The notes beneath the pieces were generated by a model. The model made no database searches, was not told where the DNA came from, and saw only the letters and a list, made by a program, of their open reading frames with translations. A program made the translations under genes and the position numbers. From Terebella lapidaria (lineage: Eukaryota; Annelida; Polychaeta; Terebellida; Terebellidae), in contig OX424569.1 in assembly GCA_949152475.1 (NCBI GenBank), positions 20,001,170 through 20,065,169 of the forward strand: a DNA stretch of 64,000 nt, read 5' to 3'. Positions 12,901 through 24,900 of the stretch are shown one piece after another. Position 1 is the first letter of the stretch, and the number at the start of each line of letters is the position of its first letter.

Positions 12901-15900
12901 TGGCAATTGTTGGAAAAATAGTTAGCAGATTTGTTAATGTATATTTCTATATGAACGGTGACGCGTAAAATTGTGTAATTTAACTTTGTCATTTGGCATC
13001 CTAAACTTTGATTAAATACTTCAAAATTCTTCTTTAATATAATATTGCTTGCTCAAATGCTATTTCTAGTCCTTTTTTCCCATATTGGGATTGATAAAAA
13101 TAATTTAGTAATATTCAATGCTGCAATATTTACTGTGCTACACAAAAAAATGGTGGGTATTTCTGAATCTTAATTATTTTTAGCTGTTCGAACTAATTGA
13201 ATAAATACGGTATATCAACAGTTGAAATAGCCGGCACTAGTTCAATATGGAAATGATTGCCAAATCCCATCCGCAGAAATCAAATTGCACAAAGTATATG
13301 GGGATTGGAACCTATAGAAACAAACAGTGACGTAAGGGGGTTGGAACCTAATGAACAGTGATGTGTGGGGTTCAACCATGCCTACGGTACATCAAGATCG
13401 CAAATGAAAGTTATTTCTATTCATATTGAAGATAATAAAGATAACTAGACGTCAAGGCCCAAAGATGCCTTGGAGGCATTTCGGTGTTAAGACTAATTTG
13501 TAATATTTATAACATGTTTACCATGGGCTCTACATTGCTCTACGACGCAGTTTCCAAGATAACGACGAAAACGAAAAATGCCATTAGACAAAACGAAAAA
13601 TATCCCTTAGACATGTTTGTCGAAGCTACGAGTCCGAAAATAACGTCCATTTCGCTCCACGACGCACTGTTTCCGAGATAGCGACTAAAACAAAAAATGC
13701 CGACTTGGCGAAAAAATTTCAGGTCAAGGTCAAAAATTAATCCATAATACCCCTTAGACATGTTTGTCTAGTGCCACGAGTCTGAAAATAACGTCCATTT
13801 CGCTCTACGACGCACTGTTTCCGAGATATCGACGAAAACGAAAAATGCCGACTCAGCAGAAAAATTCAAGGTCAAGGTCGAAGGTCATCCTTAATACTCC
13901 TTAGACATGCTTAGACACGCACCGTTCCCAAGATATGCAAGAAACCTCAAGGATGACTGGGCGAAAACTCTTCCGACCTCTAGGTCAAAGGTCAATTGAC
14001 GGATTGATCCCAAAATCAATAGGGTTCTTCACTGTTGATATATAAACCTTCATGCAAAGTTCTGCAGCCATTGCCTACATACTTTTTGAGGTATCGTGCG
14101 GAAACAAAGTCCAAAAAATTAGGCCAAGGGCCAAAGATAGGTTACCGGACAATGTTTAATATTTTAGGTGTTAGCCAGGTCACTGGTTGAATTCAAGGTC
14201 AAGAGAATATTCAGCATATATAACATTAAGCATATATCATGTCCACAGTTGATTGCTAAGCTGTAAGTTCAATAATCAGAGAGATATTAGCAATTTTATG
14301 CTGTAGCCTTGAAAATGAAGGGGCAAAGGTCAAATTCAAGGTCATCAAAATATTCAGTGTATATCATTTTCTATATCATGCATATCATGTCCACAATTGA
14401 TTCCCAAGCCATACAGTCAATAGAGGAGCAAGATATGAGCCAGTTTGTCCTTGGACCTTGGAAATGAGGTCAGAGGTCAAATTCAAGGTCACGAGAATAT
14501 TCAGCATATATCATTTCCTATATGTCCACAATTGATTCCTAAGCTGTAAAATCGATAGTAAGTGAGATATTAGCCATTTTGTCCTGTGACCTTGAAAATG
14601 AGGTCAAAGGTCAAATTCAAGGTCATGACAATAATCTGCATATATCATTTCCTATATGTTCATAATTGATTGCTAAGCTGTAAAGTTGATAACAAGCGAG
14701 ATATTAGCCATTTTGTCCTGTGACCTTGAAAATGAGGTCGAAGGTCAAATTCAAGGTCATCAGAATATTCAGCATATATCATTTCCTATATGTCCACAAA
14801 TTCTTTGATTCCTAAGCTGTAGAGTCGATAATAAGCGAGATATAAGCCATTTTGTGCTCTGACCTTGAAACTGAGGTCAGAGGTCAAATTCAAGGTCACG
14901 AGAATATTCAGAATATATCATTTCCTATATGTCCACAATTGATTCCTAAGCTGTAGAGTCGATAATAAGCGAGATATAAGCCATTTTGTGCTCTGACCTT
15001 GAAAGTGAGGTCAGAGGTCAAATTCAAGGTCACGAGAATATTCAGCATATATCATTTCCTATAGGTCCACAATTGATTCCTAGTCTCTAATCTCAATATC
15101 AAGTGAGATATTAGGCATAATGTGTCCCATTATAAAGCATAGGAGAATTTAACATGGGAAAGTCCAATTTGAGCCGAGTTTGGGCCAAAATGGCCCACTT
15201 CGAGCGATTCAAGCGCAACGAAATTTATAGACATCATAGGAGTACATATGAGGAGTGTTATTTATCAAAAAGAAAAAAATTAGCCTAATGGGCTAGAAAG
15301 GTTACCGGAGAAATATACAGAGTTAAGCCGAGAAAGTTGAAGGTCAAATTCAAGGTGACCACTGAAATCGCCATATCTCTAACCTTGAAAATGGGATCAA
15401 AGGTTAAATTCTAGATCACCAAACTATTCAGCATACATCATTTCCTATATGTTCACTATGGACCCCTAAGCTGTAAATTTGATAATAAGCGAGATATAAG
15501 CCATTTTGTAATCTGACTTTGAAAATAAAATGACTGACCTTGAAATTTAGGTCAAAGGTCAAACTCAATATCATTAAAATATTCAGAATATCTCATTTCC
15601 TATATGTTCCGAATTGATTCCTAAGCTGTAAAGTCGATAATAAGCAAGATATTAGCCATTTTGTCCTGTTGAGCTTGAAAATGAGGTCAAAAGTCAAATT
15701 CAAGGTCACTAGAATATTCAGCATATATCATTTCCTATATGTTCACATTTGATTCCTAAGCTGTAAAGTCGCTAAGAAGCAAGATATTGGCCATTTTGTC
15801 CTGTGACCTTGAAAATGAGGTCAAAGGTCAAATTCAAGGTCATGAGAATATTCAGCATAATATATCATTTCCTATATGTTCACAATTGATTCCTAAGCTG

Positions 15901-18900
15901 TAAAGTCGATAATAAGCGAGATATTAGCAATTTTGTCCTGTGACCTTGGAAATGAGGTCAAAGGTCAAATTCAAGGTCACGGGAATATTCAGCATATATC
16001 ATTTCCTATAGGTTCACAATTGATTCCTAAGCTGTAAAGTCGATAATAAGCGAGATATTAGCAATTTTGTCCTGTGACCTTGGAAATGAGGTCAAAGGTC
16101 AAATTCAAGGTCATGAGAATATTCAGCATATATCATTTCCTATATGTTCACAATTGATTCCTAAGCTGTAAAGTCGATAATAAGCGAGATATTAGCCATT
16201 TTGTCATGTGACCTTGAAAATGAGGTCAAAGGTCAAATTCAAGGTCATGAGAATTTTCAGCATATATCATTTCCTATATGTTCACAATTGATTCCTAAGC
16301 TGTAAAGTCGCTAATAAGCAAGATATTGGCCATTTTGTCCTGTGACCTTGAAAATGAGGTCAAAGGTCAAATTCAAGGTCACTAGAATATTCAGCATATA
16401 TCATTTCCTATATGTTCACAATTGATTCCTAAGCTGTAAAGTCGATAATAAGCGAGATATAAGCAATTTTGTCCTGTGACCTTGGAAATGAGGTCAAAGG
16501 TCAAATTCAAGGTCATGAGAATATTCAGCATATATCGTTTCCTATATGTTCACAATTGATTCCTAAGCTGTAAAGTCGATAATAAGCAAGATATTAGCCA
16601 TTTTGTCATGTGACCTAATGAGGTCAAAGGTCAAATTCAGGGTCATGAGAATTTTCAGCATATATCATTTCCTACATGTTCACAATTGATTCCTAAGCTG
16701 TAAAGTCAATAATAAGCGAGATATTAGCCATTTTGTCATGTGACCTTGAAAATAAGGTCAAAAGTCAAATTCAAGGTCATGAGAATTTTCAGCATATATC
16801 ATTTCCCATATGTTCACAATTAATTCCTAAGCTGTAAAGTAGCTAATAAGCAAGATATTGGCAATTTTGTCCTGTGACCTTGAAAATGAGGTCAAAGGTC
16901 AAATTCAAGGTCATGAGAATTTTCAGCATATATCATTTCCTATATGTTCACAATTGATTCCTAAGCTGTAAAGTCGCTAATAAGCAAGATATTGGCCATT
17001 TTGTCCTGTGACCTTGAAAATGAGGTCAAAGGTCAAATTCAAGGTCACGAGAATATTCAGCATATATCATTTCCTATATGTTCACAATTGATTGCTAAGC
17101 TGTAAAGTCGATAATAAGCGAGATATTAGCAATTTTGTCCTGTGACCTTGGAAATGAGGTCAAAGGTCAAATTCAAGGTCACGAAAATATTCAGCATATA
17201 TCCTTTCCTATATGTTCACAATTGATTCCTAAACTGTAAAGTCGATAATAAGCGAGATATTAGCCATTTTGTTGTGACCTTGAAAATGAGGTCAAAGGTC
17301 AAATTCAAGGTCACGAGAATATTCAGCATATATCATTTCCTATATGTTCACAATTGACTCCTAAACTGTAAAGTCGATAACAAGCGAGATATTAGCCATT
17401 TTGTCCTGTGACCTTGAAAATGAGTTCGAAGGTCAAATTCAAGGTCATCAGAATATTCAGTATATATGATTTCCTATATGTCCACAATTGATTCCTAAGC
17501 TGTAGAGTCGATAATAAGCGATATATAAGCCATTTTGTGCTCTGACCTTGAAACTGAGGTCAGAGGTCAAATTCAAGGTCACGAGAATATTCAGCATATA
17601 TTATTTCCTATATGTCCACAATTGATTCCTAAGCTGTAGAGTCGATAATAAGCGAGATATAAGCCATTTTGTGCTCTGACCTTGAAACTGAGGTCAGAGG
17701 TCAAATTCAAGGTCACGAGAATATTCAGCATATATCATTTCCTATATGTTCACAATTGATTCCTAGTCTCTAATCTCAATATCAAGTGAGATATTAGGCA
17801 TAATGTGTCCCATTATAAAGCATAGGAGAATTTAACATGGGAAAGTCCCATTTGGGCCGAGTTTGGGCCAAAATGGCCCACTTCGAGCGATTCAAGCACA
17901 ACGAAATTTATAGACATCATAGAAGTACATATGAGGAGTCTTATGTATCAAAAAGAAAAAAAGTTACTGAACAGATTTTGAGAAAATGGCCGCCAAAGTC
18001 CAAAATCAGGCATTTTTCGTCGAAAACGGCCGCCATTTTGAAAAAAATGCGAAAATCAAAAAACTAAAAAATACCTCCTTCTTGAATTATTTTTAAGTAT
18101 TTTTCTGCAAAATTTCAGAAAAATTCGCCCGTAAACAAAAAAGATAAAAATGTGGACGACGACGACGACGGACGACGACGGACGCAACGCCATGCCAATA
18201 GGTTATCGGACCATAGGTCCGGTAACCTAAAAAGTTACTGAACAGATTTTGAGAAAATGGCCGCCAAAGTCCAAAATCAGGCATTTTTCGTCGAAAACGG
18301 CCGCCATTTTGAAAAAAATGCGAAAATAAAAAAAAATAAAAAATACCTCCTTCTTGAATTATTTTTAAGTATTTTTGTGCACAATTTCAGAAAAATTCGC
18401 CTGTAAACAAAAAAGATAAAAATGTGGACGACGACGACGACGGACGACGACGGACGACGGACGCAACGCCATGCCAATAGGTTATCGGACCATGGGTCCG
18501 GTAACCTAAAAACAACATTGATTTCATCCTCACGGACCTCACGGACCTCGGATCTGGCTGAAAAACAATAGGGTTCTTCCACATAATATGTCTGACCAAT
18601 GCTGAAAATTTGGCGAAGATACATCGAGGCAAACTAGGAAAAAATTAGCCCAAGGGCTAAGCAAGGTTACCGGACAATATATATTTTAAATAGTAGCCTT
18701 TTGTCCCATGACCTTGAAAATGAGGTCATTGGTCAATTCAAGTTCACGAGAATATTCAGCATAACATTTCTAGTACATCCACAATTGATTTCTATGCTGT
18801 AAAGTCGATGATAAGCCAAATATTAGCCATTTTCTGCTCTGATCTTAAAAATAATGTCAAGGTCAAACTCAAGGTCATCAGAATATTCAGTGTATATCAT

Positions 18901-21900
18901 TTTCCAAATGTCCATAATTGGTTCCCAAGCTAATAAATCAATAGAGACCAAGATATTAGCTATTTTGCCTATTGACCTTGAAAACGAGGTCAAAGGACGA
19001 ATTCAACGTCATGACAATATTCAGCATATACCATGTTCACAATTGATTCCTAAGCTTTAAAGTCGATAATAAGTGAGATATAAGTCATTCTGTCCCATGA
19101 CCTTGAAATTTAGGTTAAAGGTCAAATCCAAGATCACAATATAATCTGCTTATATCATTTTCTGTACGTTCATAATTGATTCCTAAGCTGTAAAGTCAAT
19201 GAGAAGTGAGATATTAACCGTTTTGTCCTGTGACCTTGAAAATGAGGTCAAAGGTCAAATTCAAGGTCATCAGAATATTTGGCGTATATCATTTCCTAAA
19301 AGTCCACAATTGATTCCTAAGCTGTAAAGTCAATAATACGCGAGATATTAACCATTTTGTGCTCTTGACCTCGAAAGTGGGGTCAGAGGTCAAATTCAAG
19401 GTCACGAGAGTATTCAGCATATATCATTTCCTACATGTCCACAATTGATCCCTAAGCTGTAAAATCGATAATAAGTGAGATATTAGCCATTTTGTCCTCT
19501 GACCTTGAAAATGAGGTCAAAGGTCAAATTCAAGGTCATGACAATAATCTGCATATATCATATCCTATATGTTCATAATTGATTCCTGAGCTGTAAAGTC
19601 GATAAGAAACGAGATATTAGCCATTTTGTCCTGTGACCTTGAAAATGAGGTCAAAGTTCAAATTCAAGGTCATCAGAATATTCGGCATATATCATTTCCT
19701 ATATGTTCACAATTGATTTCTAAGCTGTAAAGTCGATAATAAGCGAGATATTAGCCATTTTGTTCTTTGACCTTGAAACTGAGGTCAGAGGTCAAATTCA
19801 AGGTCACGAGAATATTCAGCATATATCGTTTCCTATATGTCCACAATTGATTCCTAGTCTCTAATCTTAATATTAAGTGAGAGATAAGGCATAATGTGTC
19901 CCATTATAAAGCATAAGAGAATTTAACATGGGAAAGTCCCATTTGGGCCACGTTTGGCCCAAAATGGCCCACTTCGAGCGATTCAAGCGCAACGAAACTT
20001 ATACACATCACAGGAGTACATATGGGGAGTGTTGTGTATCAAAAAGAAGAAAAGTTACTGAACAGTTTTTGAGAAAATGGCCGCCAAAGTCCAAAATCAG
20101 GCATTTTTCGTCGAAAACGGCCGCCATTTTGAAAAAAACGCTTTCCTGGAAATATTTTTAGGTATTTTTGTGCAAAATTTCAGAAAGATTCGACCGTAAA
20201 CTTTAAAGATAAAAATGTGAACGGACGGACGGACGGACGACGGACGCCGGACGCAACGCCACGGCAATTGGTTATCGGACCAAAGGTCCGGTAACCTAAA
20301 AAAAATTATGCTAAAACCATAAAGGCATTTCTTCCGAAATGCCTTAATAAACAGTACCACATGTATACCATAATAGAAGAGCAATGCTCTAATGCCAGAC
20401 TCTCCCCATTAGCGCGTGTAAAAATATATGAAATTTAAGCCACATTTTCAGGAAATCATTGATATGTATACAGTGCATATTATATGTTAAGCTAGATATA
20501 ATGTTTGAAAGAATATAAGGCCTTGCTATAACAATATATGGACAGTTATGCAATGAAAAACATGACATTTTTTTCTGCAAAAGAGAGGGGTGGTCTTCTA
20601 TTAGGAAAGGTGTTAGTATAGGGATTAATACGGTAGGTGTTCTATCAATGGTTTCCTAAAAATGTATCTAGTATTTTACCTATTTTTACATGCGTTAAGG
20701 TTGACACTCTTGCATTAGAGAACTCCTACATGTAATTACTCAAGCCATGATTTTGACTCACGCATTGACGGGTATGCCTTCATGGTTGCCGAGTGCTGAG
20801 TATACTGGGGTGTCAGGGAAGTACTGCAGGAGCAGCTGGGTCAGGTAGTCCAGCAGGAAGAGCTGGTTGGACCTTGTCTGGTTCCAGTCGGCATGACTCG
20901 GCAAGTCTCCAGTCCACAGGATATAGTCAAACTGACAAATACACATCATACATGTAGTTAGTTTATTGACATGAATCATGATGACACATAAAAGTATACA
21001 GATGAGACCTAGTTGGTCTGTGACATTCAAATAAATGATTTTATGTCCATTAATAAACTATTAATTATGTTACATACATGTGGTACCCATACTACCCGGG
21101 ATGTATACTTCTGACATTAGTGATCAAGATGTTACATGTCATCATTCTGATAATGAGTATACTGGAAAAGACTTACCGTATTTATTCAATTAGTTCAAAC
21201 ACTCTAATAATTCGAACATCAAAAATTATTCAAGAAAACAATTTCTAAATTGACTCGTTTAGTTCGAACAGTCAAATTTACGATCGAAATTTCGATTGAA
21301 ACAACGAACGAAATCAACTTGTCAGCTGCCAAAACTTACAACTTGCCAGGAGGCAGCACTACGAAATGAGTAATCAGCGATATATTTGCCAAGTGGCAGT
21401 GTGTGGGATTACCAATGCCAGGGTATGACAAAAAGCCGAACCTCATAGTGCCAGGCGGTTTGTGGGCCATTGAAGATTTTCCGAGTCGAGTGACTCGATT
21501 GCACATGCAATATAACTAGAATCTAGCATCAATGCGAGACTATAAATTACAGTTACCCGGCAATTTAGCAGCCAGTTATTAAGTTTTTTTTTAAATGCTA
21601 GTTGTCTGCAGTTAACCTATCAATCGTACAGGCCCTAACCAGCCAGCATGAGCGGCATCTGTCAACTCGCGTAGGCCTATCTGCCATGGCATGATCAATC
21701 TGGGTTTGGGTTTTTTTTTCGTTTTGACAGACGATTTCATCGTGAATCTAATAATTCGAACAATTCAAAAATTAATTATTTTTAGCTGTTCGAACTAATT
21801 GAATAATTACAGTAATATTGCTTGCACTTGCCAAGATGACAACATAACCTTGGAAATAAGAGTTGTAGTGAATTACATAGGATCTCTGTACAATATGAAC

Positions 21901-24900
21901 ATTTTTGGAAATTGCTCATGTTCAACACATTCATTTTTGGGGGAAGATGACCACATTGTCACATAAAACATGGTGATTTATGCAATTTATCACATACATT
22001 TAAGACCACCATTCTGGGGTCCCTTTTAAAACACAGGATCCACTGTACATGTAAAATCAACATGTTACCTGTAGTAGCTGTCAAGATCAGATGAAAATAT
22101 AATGACAAACTTCAGTACAAAAGCCGCATCAGTAAGCAAAATACAATCAGGTACAAGGAAACTTAGATGCCCCTCTTAACATCCTACCCCATTTTAATAA
22201 ACTACGCTAAACACTGCAGAGTCCAAACTCCAATTGACCCACAATAAACTTGCATGGTTTATTTTACAATCAGGTCAACGAAGACATATGACAGGCCAAA
22301 TTGGATGACCAATCATGTATCAACACAATTATGTATCAACACCATGTTTACTACACTCGAAAAACACAGCATAATTTTGTGCAAAAACATAAATGACGGG
22401 TATCACCTCACACAACTTGGATTTACAGGGTGTGACAATCTTGAATGATCTGCCCTCTAGTGTTACCAGAGGACCATGGGTCCTTTGCTCATCAGAGAAT
22501 GAACATGATGGTACAGTTGGAGGTCAGAGCAAGAGTGGGCTGTGATACCAGTGTTGTCAGATTGATCGTCCTATAAGTAACTGTAAGTTCTGGCAATAAC
22601 AGATATGTTCAAAATAGGCTGGGGAGTTCAATATTTTGGGCTGAAAAATAACCAAATACTGCCTTGTACTGGGATTTATTTCACAAGGGTCCTTTCACGC
22701 AGCACAAGTTTGAGTGCTCTGCGGATGAACCAAATGAGAAATAAATTCCAGTACAATGTAGGTTCTTGCCCCTGGGTTCGTATTGTATCAGCGCTCACTC
22801 TCCTGAATGGCAGAAGTTTGTGGCCCAGTGGGAAAACACACAGCACTGAACCAGCAACAGGAAGCCTCTGGGTCGGTATTTCTCCAGCGCTCACTGTTAT
22901 GGTCATGGTGGCGACTGACAATTACGCTTGAAAATGTGTCGACTCCATAATTAAATTTAATAGATCCATGCAGATACTGAAAACAAAACACCACAAACGA
23001 AACACATACCGGTAACACGCAGATGCCTTGCGAGGTAGGACAGGAGGGGCAAGAGAGGAGGCAAAATGTATGATCCGTTGAAAGATAAAAGAAATGCATT
23101 GTAGATGACAGAAATAGATTGATAATTCTTATGTACACGCCCAAAGTCACATCTAGGCCTACCAATCAGAGCGCACAGACAACCAAGTATTGATCGGGCC
23201 AATATTAAGACAAGTGAAGCCGAGAGCGACAAAAATCCCAAGAAAATAGCCATTTTTTCGAACAAAATGAACATTTTACACCTGCACAAATGACCTTGTG
23301 CCGATACACCCTGGGCTGGATTTTTAGAAAGAGCAGGGCTCTTCATCTATGATGTTGGTTTTTTTTGGATTTTTTAAATTTTTCTTTTGTTTACATTCTT
23401 GAAAGTACCACTTGGAACCACACAGGCCATTCAACTGTGGCTAATTGGGAGGGCGTCAATTGGGAGGAAAATGACGCCCGTGTACCTAATCATGGTTAAT
23501 GTAACTAGACGTCAAGGCCTGAAGATGCCTTGGGGCATTTCGTGTGAGTTCTATTCCTACCTAACATTCACCTAAGAGACCGCGTCTAGAACCATAATGA
23601 CTCTGAATCTGTCCGTGGTCAAAGTTTAAGTGACATACCCCGTCCTTAGGCATCTTTGCGTTTCGCTCTACGACGGACCGTTTCTGAGATATGGCAAACA
23701 GGAAGTGCTGAGTCGGCAAAAAAAAATTCGACACCAGAAGTCGTCTCGATGCAAGATACCCTCTAGACTAGTTATTCTAGTGCCAGGAGGCCGGAATTGA
23801 GCTCCGTTTCGCTCTACGACGCACCGTTTCCGAGATACGGCCAAACAGGAAGTGCCGAGTCGGCGAAAAAAAAATTCGACACCAGGGGTCGTCTCGACCG
23901 AAGATACACACTAGACTAGTTTGTCTAGTGCCAGGAGGCCGAAATTGAGCTCCGTTTCGCTCTACGACGCACCGTTTCCGAGATACGGCCAAACAGGAAG
24001 TGCCAAGTCGGCGAAAAAAAAAATCGACACCAGGGGTCGTTTCGACCCAAGATACCCCCTAGACTAGTTTGTCTAGTGCCAGGATGCCGAAATTGAGCCC
24101 CGTTTCGCTCTACGACGCACCGTTTCTGAGATACGGCCAAACAGGAAGTGCCGAGTCGGCGAAAAAAAAATTCGACACCAGGGGACGTCTCGACCGAAGA
24201 TACACACTAGACTAGTTTGTCTAGAGCCAGGAGGCCGAAATTGAGCTCCGTTTCGCTCTACGACATACCGTTTCCGAGATACGGCCAAACAGGAAGTGCC
24301 GAGTCGGCGAAAAAGTAAATCGACACCAGGGGTCGTTTCGACCCAAGATACCCTCTAGACTAGCTCCGTTTCGTTCTACGACGCACCGTTTCCGAGATAC
24401 GGCCAAACAGGAAGTGCCGAGTCGGCGAAAAATAAATTCGACACCAGGGGTCGTCTCGACCGAAGATACACACTAGACTAGTTTGTCTAGTGCCAGGAGG
24501 CCGAAATTGAGCTCCGTTTCGCTCTACGACGCACCGTTTCCGAGATACGGCCAAACAGGAAGTGCCGAGTCGGCGAAAAAAAAAATCGACACCAGGGGTC
24601 GTTTCGACCCAAGATACCCCCTAGACTAGTTTGTCTAGTGCCAGGAGGCCGAAATTGAGCCCCGTTTTGCTCTACGACGTACCGTTTCCGAGATACGGCC
24701 AAACAGGAAGTGCCGAGTCGGCGAAAAAAAAAATCGACACCAGGGGTCGTTTCGACCCAAGATACCCCCTAGACTAGTTTGTCTAGTGCCAGGATGCCGA
24801 AATTGAGCCCCGTTTCGCTCTACGACGCACCGTTTCTGAGATACGGCCAAACAGGAAGTGCCGAGTCGGCGAAAAAAAAATTCGACACCAGGGGACGTCT

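Larger units (their letters stand above)
13443..20350 (+). mobile_element. Family B element B2 carrying three family A insertions
   Basis: B2 starts AACTAGACGTCAAGGCCC and ends AAGGCATTTC-ttcc-GAAATGCCTTAA. B sequence is visible at 13443-14118 (about three 148 bp units), 18509-18644 and 20299-20350. The gaps are filled by A copies at 14119-18508 (itself interrupted) and 18645-20298. When the A copies are skipped, the B text continues in the order seen in uninterrupted B4. Confidence 0.8.

Noticed and set aside
22605-23346. Several 80-129 codon open frames on both strands
   Set aside because: Mutually overlapping and without family resemblance. The minus-strand frames were checked for missing SMPD1 exons and do not match.
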